From the NCBI RefSeq assembly GCF_043575855.1, contig NZ_CP144375.1, positions 9,548,001 through 9,612,000 on the forward strand: DNA of 64,000 nucleotides, in the 5' to 3' direction. The notes beneath the pieces were generated by a model. It searched no databases and was not told where the DNA came from. It was given only the letters and a program-made list of their open reading frames with translations. The translations under genes were made by a program, and so were the position numbers. This DNA comes from Kutzneria buriramensis (GTDB lineage: Bacteria; Actinomycetota; Actinomycetes; Mycobacteriales; Pseudonocardiaceae). Positions 9,328 to 18,424 of the stretch are shown piece by piece. Position 1 is the first letter of the stretch. Each line of letters opens with the position of its first letter.

Positions 9328-12300
9328 TGCGGGTGGGGGGATTCCGGAAGATGAGCAACACTCGAAGACTGCCGTGGGCCAGGGCGGCGATGGCCGCCGT
9401 GGTCGCGGTGGTCATGGTCGTGGGCGAGACCCAGGCCGTCGCCGCGCCCAAGGGCGGCTGGCACGGGCTGGGCTGGGACCTGCCCGATCTGCAGAAGCCG
9501 ATCAACGTGGCCGGCGCCGCCGACAAGGCGCATCCGTTGCCGCCGAACAAGACCAAGGACTCCGCGCTCAAGACGCCGCCGAAGGTCAGCTGGCCGGAGG
9601 CCGAGCGGGACGACGTCGAGCTGCCGGCGACCACCGCCGGCCGGGCCGTGCCGAACGCCGTCAAGGCCGGCACGTCCCCGGTGACGGTGACCCGCGGCCA
9701 CGGCCGTGACACCAACGGCAAGTTCAGTGCCAAGGCCGGCGCCGCGCCGGCCGCGCACGACAAGGGCACCGTCCGTGTGGAGACGGTGGACCACTCCGTC
9801 GCCGCGAAGGCGAAGATCTCCGGCACGCTGGTGCACCTGACCCCGGTCGCCGGGGACACCTCCGGCCCGGTGTCGGTGGACCTGGACTACTCGGCGTTCA
9901 CCGACGCCTACGGCGGCGGCTACGGGGCGCGGCTGCGCTGGGTGTCGTACCCGGACTGCGTCCTGACCACGCCGGAGAAGCCGGCCTGCGAGGTGCCGAC
10001 GCCGATCGACTCGGCGAACCAGGAGCAGAACCACCACCTCGTCGGCGAGCTGACGCTGGCCCCGCAGAAGCGGGCCGCGGCGGCCGCCGCGGACGGGGGC
10101 AGTGGCGGCGGCGGTACGGTCGTCGGCGCCACCTCGGGCCCCAACTCCGGGGGCGGTGACTTCTCCGCCACGTCGCTGTCCCCGGCCGGTTCCTGGTCGG
10201 CGGGCAGCTCCTCCGGCGACTTCTCGTACACGTACCCCCTCGGCCTGCCCGCCCCGCCCGGCGGCACCGCGCCGCCGCTCAAGCTGACCTACTCGTCCGG
10301 CGCGGTGGACGGCCTGACGTCGGCCACCAACAACCAGCCGTCGGTGATCGGTGACGGCTGGGAGCTGTCGGGGGCCGGCTACATCGAGCGCAAGTTCTCC
10401 TCGTGCGCCACGGATCTGGGCGGCAACAACGGCCAGACCAAGACCGGCGACCAGTGCTGGGGTACGGACAACGCCACCTTCGCCCTCGGCGACCGCTCCG
10501 GGCAGCTGGTCAAGGACGCCGCGACGGGCGCCTGGCACCCCAAGAACGACGACGGCTCCAAGATCGAGCACCTGACCGGCGCCAGCAACGGCGACGACGA
10601 CGGCGAGTACTGGAAGATCACGACCACCGACGGCACCCAGTACTTCTTCGGCCGCAACCACCTGCCCGGCTGGCACGACGGCCTGCCGGAGACGCAGTCG
10701 ACGTTCACCGAGCCGGTGTTCGGCAACAACCCCGGCGAGCCCTGCTACAAGGACGGCGATTTCGCCGGCTCCGCGTGCACGCAGGCGTACCGCTGGAACC
10801 TGGACTACGTGGTCGACCCGCACGGCAACGCGCAGGCCTACTACTACCAGCCGGAAATCAACTTCTACGGCCAGGACAACAACTACACCACGCCCGGCGT
10901 GCAGTACACGCGCGGCGGCTACCTGACCAAGATCGAGTACGGCTTCAACGTGAACGTGCCCGGGGCCGGCGTGTACGACGCCGCCCCCGACCGGGTCGTG
11001 TTCGACACCACCGAGCGTTGTGTGCCCGGCGGCGCGGTCACGTGCGATCCGGGGCAGCTGTCCAAGGACACCGCCAACTCGTGGCCGGACGTGCCGGCCG
11101 ACGAGATCTGCAACTCCGGCGACGTCTGCAAGAACAACATGAACCCGTCGTTCTTCACCCGGCGCCGGGTCACCGCGATCACCACCCAGGCAGCCGGCGT
11201 CGACGTCAACCGCTGGGACCTGGCCCAGTCCTTCCCACAGACCGGCGACGGCTCGCCCAACGCGCTGTGGCTGGACGGCATCACCAGCACCGGGCTCACC
11301 GGCGGCAGCCTCTCGCTGCCGCAGACCACGTTCATCGGCACAGCCATGCCCAACCGGGTGTTCCCCGGGCAGAACAACCTGACCGGCATCACCCGCAACC
11401 GGATCACCTCGGTGGTCAACGAGCAGGGCGGCGTCACGTCGGTCGACTACACCGCGCCGGACTGCAAGGGCGGAACTCCCGCGCCGGAGAACAACTCCAC
11501 GCGCTGCTACCCGACTTTCTGGTCGTACCAGGGCAATTCCGAGCCGCAGATCGACTGGTTCAACAAGTACCTGGTCACCGACGTCCACGAGGACGGGCGG
11601 ACCTCGCTGTCGCAGCAGACCCACACCCACTACGACTACGTGGGCGGCGGGGCCTGGCACTACGACGAGTCCCCGCTGGGCGACCCGAAGTACAAGACGT
11701 GGTCGGTGTGGCGGGGCTTCGGCACCGTGCGCACCACCAAGGGCGATCCGGACGACCCGGCCGGGCCGCCGTCGGTCACCCAGACCACGTTCCTGCGGGG
11801 CATGGACGGCGACCCGCAGCCGTCGGGGACGCGCAGCGTCTCGGTCGGCGACTCGCTGGGCGAGAACATCGTCGACAGCAACCAGTTCCGCGGCATGACG
11901 CGGGAAACGCAGCAGTTCCTGGACGGCAAGCCGATCTCCGGCACCATCACCGACCCGTGGAGCTCCGGGGCCACCGCAACCGGGAACGGCATGCAGTCGT
12001 TCCTCACCGGCACCGCGGCGACCCGTCAGCGCGCCTGGATCGCCGCCACCGGGCAGTGGCGTACCACCCGCACCGCGACCAGCTACAACAACGAGGGTCT
12101 GGCCGTCGCGGTCGAGGACGACGGTGACGTCACCGATCCGTCGCAGGCCAACTGCACGCGTACCAGCTACGCCTACAACACCGGCGCCTGGATGCTCACC
12201 TTCCCGAGCCAGGTGCAGAAGGTCACCGGCCCCTGCGTCGGCTCGAACCTGGCCGGCAGCGGCAACATCATCTCCGACACCCGGACGTACTACGACAACA

Positions 12301-15300
12301 AGGGTCTCGGCGCCGGGCCCACCACTGGGAACATCACCAAGACCGACAGCCTCAGCGGCTGGCCGGCCGGCGCGGCCGAGGCGTTCGTGTCGGCCGGCAC
12401 GACATTCGACACCTACGGGCGGGTCAAGTCCAGCACGGATGAGCTGAACCGCACTACGCTCACCGACTACACGCCGACCACCGGCGCGCCGACGAAGATC
12501 ACCACGACCAGCCCCTCGCTGGGCGGCTCCGTGGGCAGCCTGACCGGCGTCAAGGTGTACGACGCCCCGTCCGGCCTGATGATCGGCATGGTGGACCCGA
12601 ACGGCCGGGTCACGAGTGCCAGCTACGACCCGCTCGGCCGGATCACCGCCGTCTGGCGACCCGGCCACGACAAGGACCACAGCGGTCCGGCCGACGTCAA
12701 GTATGGGTACTCGATCTCCACGGACAAGCCCAGCGTGCAGTCGACCGGCACGCTGCAGTCCTCCGGCGGCTACGCCGTCACGTACAACCTGGTCGACGGT
12801 CTCGGCCGCACGGTCCAGACCCAGGCGCCGACCCCATACACCTCGGGGCGCGTCGTCAACGACACGCTGTTCGACTCGCAGGGTCGGCAGTGGAAGATGC
12901 ACAACGCCTACTGGAACGGGGATTCCGGGCCGACCGGGAACCTGCTGACCGTGCTGGACCCGGCGGTGCCCAGCACCACCGTGCTCCAGTTCGACTCGGC
13001 AGGCCGGCAGACCGCGGCGATCTCGTTGCGGGACAACACCGAGATCGCGCGATCGACCGTCCGCAACGACGGTGACCGCACCACCACCATTCCGCCCGCC
13101 GGCGGCACCGCCGAGACCGTCGTCAACAACGCCCGCGGGCAGATGACGCAGCGGCTTCAGTACCGCGATCCCGCGCACACCAATTTGGGCGACCCGGCCG
13201 ACACCACCAGCTACACCTACAACCCCGCCGGGCAGCTGGCCACGGTCACCGACAGCACCGGCAAGAACGTGTGGTCGTACAGGTACGATCCGCGCGGGCA
13301 GCAGATCTCCGTCACCGATCCGGACAGCGGGACCAGGACGGCCAGCTACGATCCGGCCGGGCAGCTTCTGTCCGCAACGGACGGACGCGGCAAGACCGTC
13401 GCCTACAGCTACGACGTGCTCGGCCGGCGGACCGGCGAGTTCGAGGGCACCACGGCTGGGCCGCAGCTGGCGTCGTGGAGCTACGACTCCCTGCTCAAGG
13501 GCCTGCCCAGCCGGACCATCCGATACGTCAACGGGCAGCCCTACGCGGCGACTGACGTCTCCGGCTACGACAATGCCAACCGGCCGACCGGCAGCAAGGT
13601 CACCATCGTCGGTGAGCCGGGACTGGCCGGGACGTACTCGTTCCCCGTCACCTACGACCCCAACACCGGGCAGGTCGCCACGTCGACCAGCCCCGGGGTC
13701 GGCGGGCTGCCGGAGGAGACGATCTACCACGGGTACGACGCCTACAACAACCCGACGACGACCCTGGCAGCCAGCACCGGCGGCGTGACCACGTCGCTGG
13801 TGTCCGAGACCGACTACAGCCCGTTCGGGAAGGTGCTGCGCGAGAACTTCGCCGCCGCCACCGACCCTAAGCAGGTTTCCACGACCAACACCTACGACGA
13901 CGCCACCGGCCGGCTGGCCAGCACCTTGTCGGTGCGAGCTACGACCAGTGCCCCGCAGGTCGTCAACCGCAACTACGGTTACGACGCCGCCGGCAACGTC
14001 ACCAAGATCGCCGACACGCCGGACGGCAGCGGTTCGGACGTCCAGTGCTTCGCAACCGACTACCTGCGGCGGCTGACCGACGCCTGGACCCCGGGCAGCG
14101 GCAAGTGCGAGGACCCCCGCAGCGCCACCGCGCTCGGCGGCGCCGCGCCGTACTGGACGAGTTGGACGTACGACCAGACCGGCAACCGGTTGACCCAGAC
14201 TCAGCACACCGGGGCCGGCGACACCACGGCGACCAGCACCTACCCGGCCGCCGGCGCCAAGCAACCGCACACGGTGCAGTCCGTCCAGACCGCCGCGCCG
14301 TCGGGCACCAGCACGGTCGGCTACACCTACGACAACGCTGGCAACCTGCTGACCAAGGACAAGCAGACCTTCGGCTACGACGCCGAGGGGCATGTCACCA
14401 CCGCCACCGGGCTGGACGGCAAGCCCGTCAGCTACGTCTACAACACCGACGGCTCCCGGCTCGTCACCAAGGACTCGTCCGGCACCACGCTCACCGTGGA
14501 CGACCTGGAGCTGTTCGTGCCCGCCGGGTCGACCACCGCCCAGGGCACGCGGTTCTACACCCACGGCGGGACCAAGGTCGCCGAGCGCAACGCCAAGGGC
14601 CTGACCTGGGTGCTGTCCGACGCCCACGGCACCAGCGTGGCCCAGGTCAACGCCGGCAACCTCGGGGTGGCGCGGCGCTACCAGGATCCCTTTGGCAACG
14701 GCCGCGGTCCCGCACCCGTGGCCTGGCAGGACAAGCACGGGTTCCTCGACGGGCAGCAGGACGCCACCGGGCTGACCAATGTCGGGGCACGAGACTACGA
14801 CCCGACCACTGGCCGGTTCACCCAGGTCGACCCGCAGTTCGACCTGAGCAACCCGCAGTCCTGGAACAACTACTCCTACAGCGCGAACAACCCGGTCACT
14901 TGGACCGACCCCAGCGGCCGGGGCTTCTGGGACGTGCTCGCGATCGTCACCGTCGTGGTGATCGTGGTCGTCGTGCTGGTGGCCGTCACGGTGACCACGT
15001 GCGGCGCCGGCGACGTCGCCCTCGCGGGGGCTGCCGAGGCCGGTCTGGCCATTGAGGACGGAGCTGTCGCCACCGAGGCCGGTGTCGGCACCGCGGAGGC
15101 CGCCGCGCCCGAGGTCACCACGACCACGGAGATGGTGCCGGAAACCGAGACGTCGACCGAGACCACGGTCACCACCGAGGTCAACTCGGAGGCCGCGGCC
15201 GAGCCCGCCGCCCCCGAGAACGCGGCGACCACCGAGGCCGACACGGCCGAGTCGGCCAGCAACGAATCGGCCACCTCGGAGTCCGAGCCCAGCACCGAGG

Positions 15301-15794
15301 CCAAGCCGGAGACCAACGAGAGCGCGCCCAAGTCGGAGGCCAAGGAGGAGCCGTCCGAGCCGCAGGCGAAGAACAAGGCCGACGACGACACCGTCAAACG
15401 GCTCGACGACCGGCGGCTGGAGATCAAGGACAACGCGCCGAAGAGCAAGCGGCCCGGCACCGTGTCCGAGATGAAGACGCCGAATCCCGAGGACCCCGAG
15501 GGCGATCCGCTCACGTACGAGGGCCGATCCGGTCGGACATCGACGGACACGGTGCACCCGGATCTCAAGGAAGTGCTGGAGCGGAACAACCATCCGCACG
15601 GCGGCTGCGGCGAGATCGACTGCCTCAATCAGGCGTACGAGGACGGCGTGCCAGTGCGCGGGTCGGTGATCACCACCATGGGCATCCTGTCCAAGCGGAT
15701 CGGCCGCGCGCTGGACGGCGTCATCATGAGCCCCTGTCCGGCGTGTGCCAGAGTGCTCGAGGATCTCGGCGTCGACTGGTTGATTGGTGGATAG
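9327..15794 (+). CDS. Rhs/YD-repeat polymorphic toxin with C-terminal YwqJ-type deaminase domain
   Basis: A 2155-residue protein. ATG 9327 overlaps the previous stop; ATG 9351, eight codons later, has GGGGGGA upstream and is an equally good start. Both give a signal peptide ending near QAVAA. Many YD repeats run through the middle (YDPLGRI, YDPAGQL, YDVLGRR), ending in the Rhs core YDPTTGRFTQVDPQ. A hydrophobic span (about 1867-1891) and a Glu/Thr/Ser-rich linker (about 1911-2020) follow. The last 135 residues carry CGE at 2094-2096 and PCPAC at 2136-2140, the zinc and catalytic signature of YwqJ-like nucleotide deaminases. By family knowledge, the Rhs shell encloses a toxin used against competing cells. 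The target is unknown. A predicted immunity gene follows after 2 bp. Confidence 0.9.
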   Translation: MRVGGFRKMSNTRRLPWARAAMAAVVAVVMVVGETQAVAAPKGGWHGLGWDLPDLQKPINVAGAADKAHPLPPNKTKDSALKTPPKVSWPEAERDDVELPATTAGRAVPNAVKAGTSPVTVTRGHGRDTNGKFSAKAGAAPAAHDKGTVRVETVDHSVAAKAKISGTLVHLTPVAGDTSGPVSVDLDYSAFTDAYGGGYGARLRWVSYPDCVLTTPEKPACEVPTPIDSANQEQNHHLVGELTLAPQKRAAAAAADGGSGGGGTVVGATSGPNSGGGDFSATSLSPAGSWSAGSSSGDFSYTYPLGLPAPPGGTAPPLKLTYSSGAVDGLTSATNNQPSVIGDGWELSGAGYIERKFSSCATDLGGNNGQTKTGDQCWGTDNATFALGDRSGQLVKDAATGAWHPKNDDGSKIEHLTGASNGDDDGEYWKITTTDGTQYFFGRNHLPGWHDGLPETQSTFTEPVFGNNPGEPCYKDGDFAGSACTQAYRWNLDYVVDPHGNAQAYYYQPEINFYGQDNNYTTPGVQYTRGGYLTKIEYGFNVNVPGAGVYDAAPDRVVFDTTERCVPGGAVTCDPGQLSKDTANSWPDVPADEICNSGDVCKNNMNPSFFTRRRVTAITTQAAGVDVNRWDLAQSFPQTGDGSPNALWLDGITSTGLTGGSLSLPQTTFIGTAMPNRVFPGQNNLTGITRNRITSVVNEQGGVTSVDYTAPDCKGGTPAPENNSTRCYPTFWSYQGNSEPQIDWFNKYLVTDVHEDGRTSLSQQTHTHYDYVGGGAWHYDESPLGDPKYKTWSVWRGFGTVRTTKGDPDDPAGPPSVTQTTFLRGMDGDPQPSGTRSVSVGDSLGENIVDSNQFRGMTRETQQFLDGKPISGTITDPWSSGATATGNGMQSFLTGTAATRQRAWIAATGQWRTTRTATSYNNEGLAVAVEDDGDVTDPSQANCTRTSYAYNTGAWMLTFPSQVQKVTGPCVGSNLAGSGNIISDTRTYYDNKGLGAGPTTGNITKTDSLSGWPAGAAEAFVSAGTTFDTYGRVKSSTDELNRTTLTDYTPTTGAPTKITTTSPSLGGSVGSLTGVKVYDAPSGLMIGMVDPNGRVTSASYDPLGRITAVWRPGHDKDHSGPADVKYGYSISTDKPSVQSTGTLQSSGGYAVTYNLVDGLGRTVQTQAPTPYTSGRVVNDTLFDSQGRQWKMHNAYWNGDSGPTGNLLTVLDPAVPSTTVLQFDSAGRQTAAISLRDNTEIARSTVRNDGDRTTTIPPAGGTAETVVNNARGQMTQRLQYRDPAHTNLGDPADTTSYTYNPAGQLATVTDSTGKNVWSYRYDPRGQQISVTDPDSGTRTASYDPAGQLLSATDGRGKTVAYSYDVLGRRTGEFEGTTAGPQLASWSYDSLLKGLPSRTIRYVNGQPYAATDVSGYDNANRPTGSKVTIVGEPGLAGTYSFPVTYDPNTGQVATSTSPGVGGLPEETIYHGYDAYNNPTTTLAASTGGVTTSLVSETDYSPFGKVLRENFAAATDPKQVSTTNTYDDATGRLASTLSVRATTSAPQVVNRNYGYDAAGNVTKIADTPDGSGSDVQCFATDYLRRLTDAWTPGSGKCEDPRSATALGGAAPYWTSWTYDQTGNRLTQTQHTGAGDTTATSTYPAAGAKQPHTVQSVQTAAPSGTSTVGYTYDNAGNLLTKDKQTFGYDAEGHVTTATGLDGKPVSYVYNTDGSRLVTKDSSGTTLTVDDLELFVPAGSTTAQGTRFYTHGGTKVAERNAKGLTWVLSDAHGTSVAQVNAGNLGVARRYQDPFGNGRGPAPVAWQDKHGFLDGQQDATGLTNVGARDYDPTTGRFTQVDPQFDLSNPQSWNNYSYSANNPVTWTDPSGRGFWDVLAIVTVVVIVVVVLVAVTVTTCGAGDVALAGAAEAGLAIEDGAVATEAGVGTAEAAAPEVTTTTEMVPETETSTETTVTTEVNSEAAAEPAAPENAATTEADTAESASNESATSESEPSTEAKPETNESAPKSEAKEEPSEPQAKNKADDDTVKRLDDRRLEIKDNAPKSKRPGTVSEMKTPNPEDPEGDPLTYEGRSGRTSTDTVHPDLKEVLERNNHPHGGCGEIDCLNQAYEDGVPVRGSVITTMGILSKRIGRALDGVIMSPCPACARVLEDLGVDWLIGG

Positions 15795-15796
15795 CG

Positions 15797-16504
15797 ATGA
15801 GTGAGCTCCTGCGGTCCGGCTCCGGACTGTCGGAACGGGCGGTCCGCTTCCTCCGGGCGAACGCGACCGAACACGACTGCCGGTGGGACGCGGACGAGGA
15901 CCGAGGGGACGCCGAGGAGGTCGCCGGCCACTACGGACTGGCCGTCGACAAGGTGCTGGCACGGCTGGCCGAGCTGCGGGAGCGGTTCGGCGGGCTGCGC
16001 TACGAGAGCCGGTCCTGGTCGTTCGAGGAGGTGGTGATCTTCGCGCCGGCGCTCGACTTCGACGAGGAGGACAACGAGCCGAGGGTGATCCTGCTCGAAC
16101 ACACCGTGGCCCATCCCTTCGGCGTGTGGGCGACGTTGGACGGCGCGGTCGACTACATGTTCCCCAGCGAAGACGGCGCCGACTACGTCCGCGTGTTCGA
16201 CCGGCCGGAGAGCATCGTCGAGGCGGACGCCCTGCACTGGGAGTGCGCGGACTGGACCGAGGTCGGCGCCGGCCGCCTGGAGTGGGCCGACGAGGTCGAG
16301 GACCGCGCGCGGGCCCTGCCGCTGATCGACGCCGGCTCCGGGTCGACCGAATGGTGGTGGCAGGGCGACGGGTTCCGGGTGCACGTGTGGCGGACCTACG
16401 CCAAGGTGTTCAACCGGGACAAGGCCACGCGTTGGGCCGTATGGGGCAGCGATCCGTCCGGTGCGGACAACGCCCGGCAGTTCCTTCGGGAGGCAGGGGT
16501 CTAG
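15797..16504 (+). CDS. Putative immunity protein for the Rhs deaminase toxin
   Basis: A 235-residue, strongly acidic, soluble protein without signal peptide or membrane span. It starts 2 bp after the Rhs stop with GGTGG at 15786-15790 as ribosome site, so it is almost certainly cotranslated with the toxin. I do not recognise the family with certainty. It has an N-terminal helical part (SERAVRFLRANATEHD) and a C-terminal part rich in Trp (EWWWQGDGFRVHVW). Position, acidity and cytoplasmic nature fit an immunity protein that blocks the deaminase domain, but this is inference from the toxin-immunity gene order. A hairpin terminator follows directly. Confidence 0.65.
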   Translation: MSELLRSGSGLSERAVRFLRANATEHDCRWDADEDRGDAEEVAGHYGLAVDKVLARLAELRERFGGLRYESRSWSFEEVVIFAPALDFDEEDNEPRVILLEHTVAHPFGVWATLDGAVDYMFPSEDGADYVRVFDRPESIVEADALHWECADWTEVGAGRLEWADEVEDRARALPLIDAGSGSTEWWWQGDGFRVHVWRTYAKVFNRDKATRWAVWGSDPSGADNARQFLREAGV

Positions 16505-16505
16505 G

Positions 16506-16546
16506 AATCGGTGGGTGTCCTGCTGTCTGCGGGACACCCACCGATT
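16506..16546 (+). terminator. Hairpin terminator after the immunity gene
   Basis: Perfect 15-bp inverted repeat (arms 16506-16520 and 16532-16546) around an 11-base loop, starting 1 bp after the stop codon. The arm reads AATCGGTGGGTGTCC. It ends the toxin-immunity unit. Confidence 0.85.
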
Positions 16547-16670
16547 TCGTATCCCGCGCGGAGTTCGCCGACCGCCTGTTCGAACGCTGTCACTCGGATC
16601 GGCATGCTCAGACGCGCGGGCTGAGGACTGCACGATCTGTCGGCAGGCCGGCATTGACGAGTGGCCGGTG

Positions 16671-16871
16671 GTGATGGAACGAGGCGGTGTCCGGCTGACG
16701 ATGGGCAGGGCCGACGTTCGGGTGCCGGACGGGGAGACCTGGCTGGTAGCGCCGGATCTCGTTTACCACTACGTGGTGAAGCACGACGACCTGCCGCCGA
16801 GCCGGTTCGTCGAGGCGGCGATGTCGGACGCGCGGATCGACGCCTCCGTCGAACCGGCGAACGGCGGCTGA
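16671..16871 (+). pseudogene. Orphan small ORF or remnant behind the toxin module
   Basis: From GTG 16671 the frame encodes 66 residues containing DGETWLVAPDLVYHYVVKHD and PPSRFVEAAMSD, which reads like real protein. The same frame upstream (about 16620-16670) holds a CTICRQAG segment that would suit an N-terminus with paired cysteines, but no start codon with a ribosome site precedes it. It lies after the terminator of the immunity gene. It may be a decayed second immunity or accessory gene, a common remnant behind polymorphic toxins, or a real short gene whose start I cannot place. Confidence 0.35.
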
Positions 16872-16875
16872 CCTC

Positions 16876-16924
16876 TGCCTGAAACCTACATTCGGTGTGT
16901 CTGTGGGCGCGACTCGCGGGGGTT
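16876..16924 (-). repeat. Palindromic intergenic repeat, single reversed copy
   Basis: A member of the dispersed family described under 19787-20008. Read on the minus strand it has CCCCCGCGAGTCGCG, then GACACACCGAATGT, then GTTTCAGGCA. It abuts the stop of the leftward PAP2-kinase gene at 16924. Confidence 0.75.
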
Positions 16925-18342
16925 CAGCGGTAGACGGTGAGGGCGGTGGGGCGGGACTCGAAGTGGAAGAGGCGGCCCTCGGGGTGGACCTCGCCGTCGG
17001 TGGCCAGCGCGACGGGGCGGCCGTGCACACGGACGTCGACCTCGGGCAGGTCGACCTGGCGGTAGGTGTGGCTGCGGTGCAGCGCGCCGGCGACGGCGGC
17101 CAGCACGAACCGGGTGCGCGAGAACGGGATGTCGGCGCTGATGTAGCGGACGTCCAGCAGGCCGCTGTCCAGGCGGTGCCGGGTGGCCGGGGCGAAGCCC
17201 TTCGGCATGTACGGGTTGTTGCCGACGAAGATCATCCACACCTCCTCCCGGCGGCCGTCCAGGGTGACCACCAGCGGCTCGGCCTCGTGCAGGACCCGTA
17301 CCAGCGCGTACGCCCCGGCGGGCCACTTGCCCCAGCGCTTGGCGTGCTTGTCACGCAGCCGCACCAGGTCGGGATAGCCGCCGAGGCTGGCGGTGTTCAG
17401 GAAGATCGACGGTTCGCCGCCGTCCACGGCGACGGATCCCAGGCCGATGGTGATGCCCTCGCCGGATTCGGTGGCGGTGCGGCTCTGCTCCAGGCTCTCC
17501 ACCCCGATGTCGCGGGCGAAGTGGTTGAGGGTGCCGGCGGGCACCACGACCAGCGGCAGGCCGTGCGCGGCGGCGACCTCGGCGACGGCCGAGACGGTGC
17601 CGTCGCCGCCGGCCGCGCCGAGCGCCCGGACGTCGGTGAGGTCCAGGTCCCGCAGGTCGTCGATGCGGATCACGTCGGCGCGAGGCCAGGCGGCCTTGAT
17701 CTCGACCGCCGGATCCGTGTCGTCGGGGCCGGAGTTCGGGTTGGCGACGACCGCCAGGCCCTGGCCGTCGGGGAGGACCGGCGTGCGGACGCGGTCGTCG
17801 GACAGGGCCGCCTCGCCGACGCCCAGCGGCCACCAGCGCTGCGTGAGCATCCCGACGCCGACCCCGATCGCCGCCCCGAACATCACGTCGGTAGGCCAGT
17901 GCACGCCGGTGTGCACGCGCGAGTACGCCACGGCGGCGGCGACCGGGGCGACGAACGCGGCCGCGGTCGGCGACTCCAGGGCGACGGCCGTGGTGAAGGC
18001 GGCCGCTGACGCGGCGTGGCCGCTCGGGAACGACGACGACGTGGGGCGGCGGGTCAGCCGCCGGGCCACCGGGACCAGGTCGGCGGCCGGCCGGCGGCGC
18101 GGAAAGACCCGCTTGCCGACCAGGCTGGCGGTGAAGCTGGCGCCGGCGATGGCCACCACCCCGCGCAGGGCGGCGCGCCGGCCCCGGCCGGGGATGGTGG
18201 CGAGCACCGCCGCCGCGGTGAACCAGATCAAGCTGTGGTTCGCCGAGGTTGACAGCCTCTTGACGAAGAAGTCGGCGCGGGACGGCTTCAACGCCGCCGA
18301 CCTGCGCATCAGGGCCTCATCGAGCCGGTTCACGGAGGGCAC
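16924..18342 (-). CDS. PAP2 phosphatase - diacylglycerol kinase fusion protein
   Basis: A fusion of two lipid-active domains. The N-terminal half is a PAP2 (type 2 phosphatidic acid phosphatase) membrane domain with all three motifs: KRVFPRRRP, PSGHAAS and YSRVHTGVHWPTDV. The C-terminal half is a diacylglycerol/sphingosine kinase catalytic domain with AAGGDGTVSA and VVPAGTLNHFARD. The frame stays open to GTG 18390, but homologues start near VNRLDEALMRRSAAL, so I take GTG 18342; 18333 and ATG 18309 are alternatives. It is divergent from pafA, about 80 bp apart. A role in interconverting phosphatidate and diacylglycerol, or polyprenyl or sphingoid lipids, is inferred; the substrate is unknown. 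Confidence 0.88.
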   Translation of the reverse strand: MPSVNRLDEALMRRSAALKPSRADFFVKRLSTSANHSLIWFTAAAVLATIPGRGRRAALRGVVAIAGASFTASLVGKRVFPRRRPAADLVPVARRLTRRPTSSSFPSGHAASAAAFTTAVALESPTAAAFVAPVAAAVAYSRVHTGVHWPTDVMFGAAIGVGVGMLTQRWWPLGVGEAALSDDRVRTPVLPDGQGLAVVANPNSGPDDTDPAVEIKAAWPRADVIRIDDLRDLDLTDVRALGAAGGDGTVSAVAEVAAAHGLPLVVVPAGTLNHFARDIGVESLEQSRTATESGEGITIGLGSVAVDGGEPSIFLNTASLGGYPDLVRLRDKHAKRWGKWPAGAYALVRVLHEAEPLVVTLDGRREEVWMIFVGNNPYMPKGFAPATRHRLDSGLLDVRYISADIPFSRTRFVLAAVAGALHRSHTYRQVDLPEVDVRVHGRPVALATDGEVHPEGRLFHFESRPTALTVYR

Positions 18343-18424
18343 GTTATGCGAAGGTAGCCGAATTTTCGGGTCGATCCCCGAACGGCGCACGGTCAGCCGG
18401 CGTCGGACCGCCTACTGTGAACAT

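Noticed and set aside
8775..15962. Antisense open frame of 2395 codons opposite the Rhs gene
   Set aside because: Same shadow effect; the Rhs frame has YD repeats, core motif and toxin domain, while this one has low-complexity composition.
17393..18424. Upstream extension of the pafA frame
   Set aside because: It lies antisense to the PAP2-kinase gene and PafA homologues start at MQRRIFGIETE.
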